This document shows, one piece after another, positions 17,835-25,666 of a stretch of DNA of 43,237 bases (its first letter is position 1; every line of letters starts with the position of its first letter). The DNA lies in contig NZ_JALJXU010000011.1 in NCBI RefSeq assembly GCF_024170225.1, forward strand, positions 1 to 43,237. Direction: 5' to 3'. Below the pieces are notes generated by a model. The model had not been told where the DNA came from, ran no database searches, and saw nothing but the letters and a program-made list of their open reading frames with translations. The position numbers were made by a program, and so were the translations under genes. This stretch comes from Streptococcus gallinaceus. GTDB taxonomy: Bacteria; Bacillota; Bacilli; Lactobacillales; Streptococcaceae.

Positions 17835-19128
17835 AATCCAAACCCAATCGAGCAAAAATGTCATCTACACGTTTTGTATAGTAGATTGGGTTGAAGAGCT
17901 CGTCTATTTCCTCTTGTGTGAGGCGGGATGTGACTTCTTCGTCAGCTTCGAGGAGCGGTTTAAAGTCTACTTGGTTATCCCATGAGTAGGCTGTTTTTGG
18001 TTGAACCAAGTCGTAGGCTTGTTCGCGGGTCATACCTTTTTCAATCAAGGTAAGCATCACGCGTTGGCTGTAGATAAGTCCAAAGGTTGAATTCATGTTT
18101 CGGAGCATATTGTCAGGGAAGACCGTCAAATTCTTGACAATATTACCAAAGCGGTTGAGCATGTAGTTGATGAGGATAGTCGTGTCAGGCGTGATGATGC
18201 GCTCAGCTGATGAGTGCGAAATATCGCGTTCGTGCCAAAGGGCTACGTTTTCATAAGCCGTCACCATGTGACCACGGATAACACGCGCTAGCCCAGTCAT
18301 GTTTTCAGAACCGATTGGGTTGCGTTTGTGAGGCATAGCAGAGCTACCCTTTTGACCTTTGGCGAAGAATTCTTCAACTTCGCGCTGTTCTGATTTTTGT
18401 AGACCACGGATTTCGGTTGCCATGCGTTCAATAGATGTTGCGATGCTAGCAAGCACTGCAAAGTATTCGGCATGCAAATCACGTGGCAAGACTTGGGTTG
18501 AAATTTCTTGTGGGCGGATGCCTAATTTGCCACAAACATATTCTTCCACAAATGATGGAATGTTGGCAAAGTTACCAACTGCACCAGAGATTTTCCCTGC
18601 TTCCACACCAGCGGCAGCATGTTCAAAACGCTCAATATTGCGCTTCATTTCGCTGTACCAAGTGGCAAGTTTAAGACCAAAAGTTGTTGGCTCAGCATGA
18701 ACACCGTGGGTACGACCCATCATGATAGTCATCTTGTGCTCACGAGCTTTATCAGCCACGATATTAGTGAAGTTTTCAAGGTCACGACGGATAATGTCGT
18801 TGGCCTGCTTGTAGAGATAACCGTAGGCAGTGTCCACCACGTCAGTAGAGGTCAAGCCATAGTGAACCCACTTGCGCTCTTCACCGAGAGTCTCAGAAAC
18901 CGCACGGGTGAAAGCCACCACATCGTGACGCGTTTCTTTTTCAATTTCAAGAATGCGGTCAATATCAAAGTCCGCATTGGCACGAATCTTCGCCACATCC
19001 TCCTTAGGAATTTCACCCAACTCAGCCCAAGCCTCGTCAGCCAAAATCTCCACTTCCAACCAAGCACGGTACTTGTTTTCTTCACTCCAAATGTTCGCCA
19101 TCTCAGGGCGTGTGTAACGTTCTAGCAT
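17833..19128 (-). CDS. purB: adenylosuccinate lyase
   Basis: 431 residues. It acts twice in purine synthesis: SAICAR to AICAR plus fumarate, and adenylosuccinate to AMP plus fumarate. The fumarase-superfamily signature loop [17 protein letters not shown] holds the catalytic serine, and [26 protein letters not shown] and [13 protein letters not shown] are further conserved blocks. Start [15 protein letters not shown] is standard, preceded by AAGGAGTAAAAA. It is the last gene of the second purine block, 3 nt after an unrelated membrane-protein gene. Confidence 0.99.
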   Translation of the reverse strand: MLERYTRPEMANIWSEENKYRAWLEVEILADEAWAELGEIPKEDVAKIRANADFDIDRILEIEKETRHDVVAFTRAVSETLGEERKWVHYGLTSTDVVDTAYGYLYKQANDIIRRDLENFTNIVADKAREHKMTIMMGRTHGVHAEPTTFGLKLATWYSEMKRNIERFEHAAAGVEAGKISGAVGNFANIPSFVEEYVCGKLGIRPQEISTQVLPRDLHAEYFAVLASIATSIERMATEIRGLQKSEQREVEEFFAKGQKGSSAMPHKRNPIGSENMTGLARVIRGHMVTAYENVALWHERDISHSSAERIITPDTTILINYMLNRFGNIVKNLTVFPDNMLRNMNSTFGLIYSQRVMLTLIEKGMTREQAYDLVQPKTAYSWDNQVDFKPLLEADEEVTSRLTQEEIDELFNPIYYTKRVDDIFARLGLD

Positions 19129-19131
19129 TTT

Positions 19132-19686
19132 TTACTCCTTATTAAAATATTTTTCTTTAAATTCTTTGGATTTAGATTCATCCATCTTTTGTATCTCAGG
19201 GAACTCTTTTGATGATAATAAAGAAATGTTCAGCAAATACAACACCGTCCTAAAGGATGATATTAAGGCCGAACATACAACAAATAGCCACAAGTAAAAA
19301 ATAAAATTATATTTTTGCAAATCATAATTTCTATTAAAAAATTCAATAACTATTGTTGAAAATAGTGACAAAAAGCTCAAAATTAAAGTTTCTTTACAAA
19401 AATAGAGTAATTGTTTTTCCGCTTCATATTCCCTTATCCTCTTTATGACTTCAGAACCAGATATTGAGGGTAAAATACCAAATAAAGCTATTAGAACACC
19501 AATTACGACCGCAAATACATTTATTATATTAGAAAATAAATTATCTAGTCCTTTTGAATTTGCATTAATTAAATTTAATTTATAAGATACTCCAGCCAAT
19601 AATGCCGATATAATAAACGGAAAACAGCCGTACAAATTTAAAATATCAGCAATTTGACTTTTTAAATTCCGTTTTCCTTTTCTCAT
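19132..19686 (-). CDS. uncharacterised four-helix membrane protein
   Basis: 184 residues, family not recognised. Hydrophobic segments lie at about 18-37 (FPFIISALLAGVSYKL), 50-75 (IINVFAVVIGVLIALFGIL), 98-115 (LILSFLSLFSTIVIEF) and 128-150 (FIFYLWLFVVCSALI), with a charged cytosolic-looking stretch KRIREYEAEKQLLYF between helices 2 and 3 and a lysine-rich tail. The start overlaps the end of the upstream frameshifted gene by 41 nt, so the two belong together. The DNA is distinctly more AT-rich than purK and purB on either side, which suggests acquisition by transfer. An effector or accessory partner of its neighbour is a guess. Confidence 0.6.
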   Translation of the reverse strand: MRKGKRNLKSQIADILNLYGCFPFIISALLAGVSYKLNLINANSKGLDNLFSNIINVFAVVIGVLIALFGILPSISGSEVIKRIREYEAEKQLLYFCKETLILSFLSLFSTIVIEFFNRNYDLQKYNFIFYLWLFVVCSALISSFRTVLYLLNISLLSSKEFPEIQKMDESKSKEFKEKYFNKE

Positions 19687-20556
19687 AAATTTCCATCATT
19701 TTATTTTTTACTACATCATATTTAATTGGATTTTTTCTCTCTTGAGTTATTTTTATTTCATCCTGTATCACATTCCCGAACAAACTTACAAACTCTGAAA
19801 CTCCCTCATTTCTTATTGTAAAATCCGCCCGCTCAACATTATCTTTTAAACTTTCATTCAACAACAATATATCATCTAGTAAATCTTTTTTCTCAGAATC
19901 ATTAAGTAATTTTGATTTATACCGTCCCACTGACAATGTAATATCATAATATGGGATACCTATATCACCCATTGAATCTATCGCCTGTCCCAACTTTGAT
20001 TTTAATTTCGAAAACCAGTTCAAACGCTGCAACGCATCCACATCATTCATTCTCAATCGGATTTTTGCGACTTGTTGGGCTTTAGTAACTTTATCAACAG
20101 CAACAGAATCAATTTTTCGATCCAAACGAATTTTACTATCCTCGAATGTTTTGTAGAAATATTGTTCAATACCTACGGCACTTACACTATGTGAATTTTT
20201 TTGAACCATCAAAATATACTTTTCTGGATCATATAAACATACCATAGGCTCCGCCACATATTCATCATCCTTAAGCGATAACTCTGCCGCCTCTGATTCT
20301 TTTGTACAAAGTAGGGGTATATCTTTATCTCTAATACGCAAGAATTGAAAAAATATAGTCCACTTTGTTGATTGAATTCTATATTTTCTACTCGAATATA
20401 ATCATCTAAATATTCGACAGCATTCTGAACATAATTTTCGACATCAATATATCCAATCCACCTTTCCAAACCAAAGGGAACTTTTTGGTTATGAATATAT
20501 TCAAAGACATCAAAATACTCACATTTAAATGTTTTATAAGTATCACTATCTACCAC
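19646..20556 (-). pseudogene. DUF6731-like protein, frameshifted in a T6 run
   Basis: The gene starts at GTG 20556 with AAGGAGG 6 nt upstream and overlaps the purK stop by 11 nt. The first frame reads [20 protein letters not shown] to about SGLYFFN and then continues out of register; the second frame takes over with QFLRIRDKDIPLLCTKESEA and runs to the stop at 19646. The break lies in a run of six T (minus strand, 20349-20354). A seventh T, or a -1 slip on T TTT TTC, restores one protein of about 302 residues. I recall similar proteins as DUF6731, of unknown function. It may be a broken gene, a slippage-switched gene or a sequencing error. Confidence 0.6.
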
Positions 20557-21637
20557 AAATGACCTCCTTAAACTCCTCCACACTATCCGCATCCCCAAAC
20601 AAGGTCACATGCCCCATCTTGCGGTTGTGCTTCGCTTCTAGTTTACCATAAAGGTGGAGATGGGCGCTAGGATTTTCGTGACAAAAGGCTTGCGCGGCTT
20701 CCATGTGTTGGCCGAGAACATTAAGCATGATGGCTGGTGCATGGAGGTGGATTAGTGGCAAGGGTTGTCCGAGAACACCTAGGATATGAGTATCAAACTG
20801 TGAAAAGTCGCAGGCTTCAATGGAATAATGTCCTGAGTTGTGGGGACGAGGTGCGATTTCGTTAACCAAAATCTGGTCACCCGCCACAAACATTTCAACG
20901 CAGAGGGTTCCTGATAGGTCCAACCGCTTGGCAATTTGCACTGCCATAGCTTGGGCTTTTTCTGCCAGTTCTTCAGAAATGCGGGCTGGGACGATGGTTT
21001 TTGATAGGATGTTGTTGCGATGGATGTTTTCTTGGACTGGGAAGACCGTCACGTCCTTGCCATTGCCTGACACGATGACCGAGATTTCAAGGTCGAAGGT
21101 CACAAATTCTTCCAAGACACACTCGGCATGATTTGCCAATTCCATCGCGTCAGCCAGAGTTTCTTGAGAGTTGATAACCACTTGCCCATGTCCATCGTAG
21201 CCACCTGTTGCGGTTTTGAGGACATAGTTTTTAGACAGGTCTAGTTTTTCTAGGTCTAGACTTGATATGATAACCTTGTAGGGTGCCACAGTGACGCCAG
21301 CCTTGTTTGACAGGAAGTCTTTTTCAAAAATACGGTTTTGGGAGATGCGCAGGAGGTCCGTTCCCTGTGGCAATTGTCCTGGCTTGGTGACCTTGTCCAA
21401 GGTGTCTGCGTCCACGTTTTCAAACTCATAGGTAAGCACGTCACAGCGCGCAGCTAATTGCGCCAAAGCCTCAACGTCGTCGTAGTCAGCCACAATCATG
21501 TCCGACACGCGCGATGCTGGGCAGTCAGCCGTCGGATCCAGAGTCACCACCTTGTGGCCCATGTAGATAGCCGAGATTGCCATCATCTGGCCCAATTGCC
21601 CGCCTCCGATAATGCCGATGGTTTTAGATGAGTTCAT
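20546..21637 (-). CDS. purK: N5-carboxyaminoimidazole ribonucleotide synthase
   Basis: 363 residues. ATP-grasp enzyme converting AIR, bicarbonate and ATP into N5-CAIR, which PurE then rearranges. [17 protein letters not shown] is the N-terminal dinucleotide-like fold, [16 protein letters not shown] the ATP-binding loop, and [17 protein letters not shown] the C-terminal metal/substrate signature. The ATG at 21637 (MNSSKTIG) has GGAGG 8 nt upstream and overlaps the purE stop by 14 nt, implying coupling; an open extension of 13 codons further upstream is rejected. Confidence 0.98.
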   Translation of the reverse strand: MNSSKTIGIIGGGQLGQMMAISAIYMGHKVVTLDPTADCPASRVSDMIVADYDDVEALAQLAARCDVLTYEFENVDADTLDKVTKPGQLPQGTDLLRISQNRIFEKDFLSNKAGVTVAPYKVIISSLDLEKLDLSKNYVLKTATGGYDGHGQVVINSQETLADAMELANHAECVLEEFVTFDLEISVIVSGNGKDVTVFPVQENIHRNNILSKTIVPARISEELAEKAQAMAVQIAKRLDLSGTLCVEMFVAGDQILVNEIAPRPHNSGHYSIEACDFSQFDTHILGVLGQPLPLIHLHAPAIMLNVLGQHMEAAQAFCHENPSAHLHLYGKLEAKHNRKMGHVTLFGDADSVEEFKEVICGR

Positions 21638-22112
21638 CCGTTGAAGCCTCCGCGATTTTTCCTTGCTCCTCTGCAAAATGGGCTAGCGCCTCCGCCAAGT
21701 TTTGGTCCTCGATAGCGAGAATTCGGAGGGCTGTGAGGGCAGCGTTTGTAGCTCCCGCTTCACCAATAGCCATGGTCGCCACAGGCACCCCACCCGGCAT
21801 CTGAACAATAGAATAGAGGGAATCAACACCGCTGAGGGCGCGCGATTTGACGGGAACACCGATAACAGGAAGGGTTGTTTTGGCAGCGACCATACCTGGT
21901 AAGTGGGCAGCGCCGCCCGCACCTGCGATGATGATTTTGATGCCACGACCGCGGGCTTCTTCAGCATGTTTGAACATGAGGTCAGGGGTGCGGTGGGCAG
22001 AGACGACTTTTTTTTCGTATGGAACTTGGAAATAAACCAAGACTTCAGCAGTTTTTTGCATGGTGGCCCAATCGGATTTTGAGCCCATGATGATGGAAAT
22101 GACTGGTTGCAT
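21624..22112 (-). CDS. purE: N5-CAIR mutase (class I PurE)
   Basis: 162 residues. It moves the carboxyl group from N5 to C4 to give [24 protein letters not shown], the [10 protein letters not shown] motif with the catalytic histidine, [17 protein letters not shown] and [19 protein letters not shown] are class I signatures. Partners are purK downstream (overlapping) and purD upstream. A 208-nt gap containing a structured element separates it from purD. Confidence 0.99.
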   Translation of the reverse strand: MQPVISIIMGSKSDWATMQKTAEVLVYFQVPYEKKVVSAHRTPDLMFKHAEEARGRGIKIIIAGAGGAAHLPGMVAAKTTLPVIGVPVKSRALSGVDSLYSIVQMPGGVPVATMAIGEAGATNAALTALRILAIEDQNLAEALAHFAEEQGKIAEASTDELI

Positions 22113-22132
22113 ATGAATATCCTTTTCTTTTT

Positions 22133-22284
22133 GATAATGGTCTTATGTGGTGAGGTAGGAAGCAAACCTGCGGTTTCATTCCTAAACCTTGAGCCTAAGG
22201 TCTCAAGGTTTCCCTCGACCGTAACTTTCAGTTACGGTCTTTTCACCACGGCGACCATTATCGGGGGTGGCTCGCTTCGCTCGC
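22133..22284 (-). repeat. structured element, copy A (purD-purE gap)
   Basis: On the minus strand: GCGAGCGAAGCGAGCC, then GATAATGGTC whose inverted copy GACCATTATC closes the element, an inner GTGGTGA/TCACCAC stem, a variable hairpin ACCGTAACTGAAAGTTACGGT-like arm pair, and an AACCTTGAG / CTCAAGGTT hairpin with loop ACCTTAGG (22185-22210). Copy B in the purL-purF gap has the same architecture with compensatory changes. No U-run follows. It may be a cis-acting RNA or a BOX-like repeat; I do not recognise it. Confidence 0.6.
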
Positions 22285-22320
22285 AATAGCTGAGCTGCTA
22301 AGTTATTAGGTAAATTTTTA

Positions 22321-23583
22321 TTATTTCACTGCCTTGCTTCCGATGTCTGTCCGGTAGAAAAGACCTTCTGTGTTTTGGGTTTTAAGTTGGTTGTAAATGA
22401 GGTCTTGCACAGCTTGGACGGTGTCTGCTGTGGTGACTAACATGTAAACGCGACCACCGTTTGATAGCAGTGCTCTACCACTTTTCGAAAACTTAGCGCC
22501 TGCGTAATAGGTGACGATGTCGCCAGTAGTCTTCTCTGGGAGCTCCATGCCTTTGTCGTAGGCGAGCGGGTAGCCGTTTGAGGCAACGACCACACCGAGA
22601 GTTACGCCACTGTCCGTCCAAGTGATGTTTGTCTCCTTGCCATCGAGGATATCGCTGATGTTTTGAGCGAAATTTGACGTCAGGCGAGGGAGGATAATCT
22701 GAGTTTCTGGGTCGCCAAAGCGGGCGTTGAACTCGATGACCTTTGGTCCGTCCGCTGTCAAGATGAGACCACAGTAAAGGATGCCAAGATAAGGACGCCC
22801 CTCAGCAATCATGCCCTTAAGGACTGGTTTGACGATGGTTTCAACGGCTGTATTCACCACTGACTGAGGCAGGTGGGGAACTGGTGCATAGGCACCCATA
22901 CCACCTGTGTTTGGACCCTTGTCGCCGTCAAAGGCACGTTTGTGATCCTGAGCTGTCGGCATGATGTAAAACTGGTCGCCGTTGACGAAGGCAAAGAGGG
23001 AGAACTCTTCCCCATCCAAAAATTCTTCGATGACCACGCGCGCACCAGAATCCCCGAACTTATTGTCCAGCAGCATGTCCTGAGCTGCTTCTACCGCCTG
23101 CTCGACCGTCTCTGCCACGACCACGCCCTTACCTAGCGCCAGCCCATCCGCCTTGACCACGATAGGCGCATCCTGCGCCTCGATGTAGGCCTTAGCTTTT
23201 TCGAAGTCGGAAAATGTGCCATAGGCTGCTGTCGGAACGCCGTATTTGACCATGATTTCCTTGGCAAAATCTTTTGACCATTCTAGCTCCGCTGCCAAAC
23301 GAGTCGGACCAAAAGCCTTGAGCCCAGCCTGATTGAAATCATCAACGATACCAGCCGCTAGCGCATCATCCGGACCTATAAAGGTCCAATCGATATCATT
23401 TGCTTTAGCAAAATTAATCAACTTAGAATGTTCAGAAATAGCGATATCCACCAAATCCAAGCCATCCAAGGTCATACCATCATTCCCAGGTGCCACAAAG
23501 ACCTGTTCAACACCATCAGACTCCAATAACTTCTTAGCAATCGCATGCTCACGACCACCTGAACCAACAACCAAGAGCTTCAT
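22321..23583 (-). CDS. purD: phosphoribosylamine-glycine ligase
   Basis: 420 residues. GAR synthetase: 5-phosphoribosylamine + glycine + ATP to GAR. LVVGSGGREHAIAKKLLES is the N-terminal motif, PIVVKADGLALGKGVVVAET the ATP-grasp loop, and IEFNARFGDPETQIILPRL the metal-binding signature. It has its own promoter with PurBox-like sites and begins the second purine block (purD-purE-purK...purB). AAGGGGAAGTT precedes the ATG. Confidence 0.99.
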   Translation of the reverse strand: MKLLVVGSGGREHAIAKKLLESDGVEQVFVAPGNDGMTLDGLDLVDIAISEHSKLINFAKANDIDWTFIGPDDALAAGIVDDFNQAGLKAFGPTRLAAELEWSKDFAKEIMVKYGVPTAAYGTFSDFEKAKAYIEAQDAPIVVKADGLALGKGVVVAETVEQAVEAAQDMLLDNKFGDSGARVVIEEFLDGEEFSLFAFVNGDQFYIMPTAQDHKRAFDGDKGPNTGGMGAYAPVPHLPQSVVNTAVETIVKPVLKGMIAEGRPYLGILYCGLILTADGPKVIEFNARFGDPETQIILPRLTSNFAQNISDILDGKETNITWTDSGVTLGVVVASNGYPLAYDKGMELPEKTTGDIVTYYAGAKFSKSGRALLSNGGRVYMLVTTADTVQAVQDLIYNQLKTQNTEGLFYRTDIGSKAVK

Positions 23584-23615
23584 AACTTCCCCTTTAAGAC
23601 GAATTTTATAAAAAT

Positions 23616-23679
23616 ATTATACCACATTTGTTCGTTTTATAAATAATTCACCTGTATTTCTTTACTAACGTTCGGAATT
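23616..23679 (-). promoter_or_regulatory. purD promoter with two PurBox-like sites
   Basis: On the minus strand a TATAAT (23616-23621) lies 33 nt before the purD ATG. Upstream are two CGAAC cores: AAAACGAACAAAT (23626-23638) and AATTCCGAACGTT (23667-23679). The second differs from the lactococcal PurBox AWWWCCGAACWWT by one base. PurR of Gram-positive bacteria binds such sites, in lactococci as a PRPP-responsive activator. There is no good -35 box, as expected for an activated promoter, although the first core is close to the -10. Confidence 0.6.
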
Positions 23680-23729
23680 ATCAGCTTACATTTTCAATAA
23701 AATAAAATCCCTGCACTTTCACCAGCGAA

Positions 23730-23737
23730 TGCGAATA
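23730..23737 (+). promoter_or_regulatory. SigX (ComX) cin-box before the lytF-like gene
   Basis: TGCGAATA, a perfect match to the TNCGAATA combined box used by the alternative competence sigma factor SigX. It ends 20 nt before the ATG, leaving a short leader that still holds the GGCAGGAGGA ribosome site (23744-23752). Confidence 0.7.
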
Positions 23738-23757
23738 GTTAAGGCAGGAGGAATTTT

Positions 23758-25398
23758 ATGAAAAAATATTCTAAATTTTTGTTGTTATCAGCTGCCGTCT
23801 TAGCTACTGCGAGTTTTCCAATTGACAGTCGGGCTGAAGAAATCAGCCCTCGATCAGATAGTAAAAATTTAGCTCAACCCATTCCAACAGACCCAACTAC
23901 TCTCACTCAACCAATCAAAATTGAACAAAAAGACCAGAACGTCATAATCTCTTACCGTCGTTCTCCACAACAAGAAGGCTATAAAATCCAATACGCTGTC
24001 TGGTCCAATGAAAACGGGCAAGACGACATTAAGTGGTATCTCGCCGACAAAGAGCAGACTGAGTTTTCTCTTGCCAACCATACTGGCTACGGAAACTATA
24101 CGGTGCATGCCTATATCATTATCCAGGATCGATTGGTCTTTTTAGATGCAGGAGCCTTTACCCGCTCCAAATCACCCGTCAGTCTGACTTCGACCATTTC
24201 CGAAGTCGGTGCGATTGATATTACTGTCCAAAATCTGCCAGAAACCACCACTGAAGTCAAGATTCCAACTTGGTCCAGTCAAAATGGGCAGAATGACATT
24301 GTTTGGTACAGCGCTACTAAAAATGACGATGGTAGCTATCGTTTGCGCATCCCTCTCAATGCACATAACTTTAATTTGGGCAATTACGAAAGCCACGTTT
24401 ATATCAAAGAAAATGGGCAAGACACTCAAAAATATGTAGTAAAAGCTACAACTCTTGTCGAAAATGGACATGTCCCGCTACAGCCAAAACCGACCATCAC
24501 CTACGGAAATGTCAATCAGACAACAGAAACCTATCAGGTACTCACCCAAGAAACATTGCAGTCAAAGAAGATAAAATCCGTTGATGTCGCGACTTGGTCT
24601 ATGGATAAGCAGGCCAATATCAAATGGCGGAAAGCCAATCTCATCAATGGTAACTATCAAGTAGCGGTAGATTTTCAAGAACACCAAAATCACACCGGAA
24701 TCTACCAAAATCATGTCTACGTGACCTATACAGACGGGACACGCACAGGTTATGCTCAACCTACAGTGGACTTGACCGCCGCAAAATTACCCCTAGCCTT
24801 CAGCTCTCAATTTATCGCCGCAAGCACCATGCAACTCACCGCTAAAAATATCTATGGATCAGGCGATGTGCAATTCGCTATTTGGTCAGATGAAAATGGA
24901 CAAGATGACTTGAAATGGTACAAGACAACCCTTTCAGCAGATAAAACCTACAGTCTGAAACTCCCCTTGACCAATCACAAAGGAATCGGAAAATACAACG
25001 TGCATATCTACCAAAACGGAAAAGGGTTAAAAGCAACCACCATGGATATCACTGCTACTCAGAAAGAAAGCACACCAAATACCTATCCCGTTGGCCAATG
25101 CACCTGGGGAGTCAAAGAAGTCGCCCCTTGGGTTGGAAACTGGTGGGGAAATGCCAACACCTGGGCTGAGTCTGCTAAAAAAGCTGGATTCACAATCGGA
25201 AATGTTCCAAAAGTTGGATCCATCGCTGTCTGGACAAGTGGGGCATTTGGCCATGTCGCTTTCGTAACCGAGGTTCGTAGCTCTAGCCAAATTCGCGTAC
25301 AAGAATCAAATTATGCAGGCAAGATGTATCTTGGAGACTTCCGCGGCTGGTTCAATCCCATTTCCGACGGTGTCGCAGCCTACATTTACCCAAACTAA
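23758..25398 (+). CDS. lytF: LytF-like competence murein hydrolase: Bsp repeats plus CHAP domain
   Basis: 546 residues, the only large plus-strand gene. A signal peptide KKYSKFLLLSAAVLATAS is probably cut near SRA-EE. Four GBS-Bsp-like repeats follow (about 55-130, 140-230, 240-335, 345-425), marked by recurrent W-S-ENGQDD-I/L-KWY and GNY-HVY motifs that probably bind the wall. The C-terminal CHAP amidase/endopeptidase (about 438-546) has YPVGQCTWG with catalytic Cys448 and FGHVAFV with His499. The domain order is that of LytF, the competence-induced fratricin of some streptococci. The cin-box upstream supports SigX control. The name is inferred from architecture and promoter. Confidence 0.8.
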   Translation: MKKYSKFLLLSAAVLATASFPIDSRAEEISPRSDSKNLAQPIPTDPTTLTQPIKIEQKDQNVIISYRRSPQQEGYKIQYAVWSNENGQDDIKWYLADKEQTEFSLANHTGYGNYTVHAYIIIQDRLVFLDAGAFTRSKSPVSLTSTISEVGAIDITVQNLPETTTEVKIPTWSSQNGQNDIVWYSATKNDDGSYRLRIPLNAHNFNLGNYESHVYIKENGQDTQKYVVKATTLVENGHVPLQPKPTITYGNVNQTTETYQVLTQETLQSKKIKSVDVATWSMDKQANIKWRKANLINGNYQVAVDFQEHQNHTGIYQNHVYVTYTDGTRTGYAQPTVDLTAAKLPLAFSSQFIAASTMQLTAKNIYGSGDVQFAIWSDENGQDDLKWYKTTLSADKTYSLKLPLTNHKGIGKYNVHIYQNGKGLKATTMDITATQKESTPNTYPVGQCTWGVKEVAPWVGNWWGNANTWAESAKKAGFTIGNVPKVGSIAVWTSGAFGHVAFVTEVRSSSQIRVQESNYAGKMYLGDFRGWFNPISDGVAAYIYPN

Positions 25399-25402
25399 AC
25401 TC

Positions 25403-25427
25403 AAAGGCACATCTTGTGCCTTTTTTT
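25403..25427 (+). terminator. lytF terminator
   Basis: AAAGGCAC / GTGCCTTT stem with a 5-nt loop followed by a run of seven T on the plus strand, directly after the stop codon. Confidence 0.9.
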
Positions 25428-25433
25428 GCAAAA

Positions 25434-25456
25434 GAAAAACCCGACCAAAGTCGAGT
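25434..25456 (-). terminator. terminator of the purC-purH operon
   Basis: On the minus strand ACTCGAC-TTTG-GTCGGGT followed by TTTTTC. It faces the lytF terminator and ends the long first purine transcript about 210 nt after purH. Confidence 0.75.
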
Positions 25457-25460
25457 TATT

Positions 25461-25666
25461 TCTAGTTACAGATATGGATACTGGATTTGCCAGTAAAAAT
25501 TTTTACGATATCCGTTGTTGCTTTAGCAACTTACGAATATCTATGCAAAGATGTCCCAAGAGTCAGGTTCGCAGAACCGTAACAATTGGATGACAACTAC
25601 TGCTAGGACTGACTGTAGTATAGTCCTGCTAGCTTAAGTTTTCCTAAAAGATTTCTTACACAAATC
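25461..25666 (-). other. gene-free, hairpin-rich 3' region of purH
   Basis: About 206 nt with no gene. Visible structures: GATATTCGTAAGTTGC / GCAACAACGGATATC, GGTTCTGCGAACC, and CTAGCAGGACT / AGTCCTAGC arms. TACGAATA, the SigX box sequence, occurs on the plus strand at 25532-25539 inside the first hairpin, and the CTAGC hairpin at about 25602-25634 is followed on the plus strand by TTAAGTTTTCC. Whether it is a 3' UTR, a repeat relic or a small RNA gene cannot be decided here. Confidence 0.4.
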
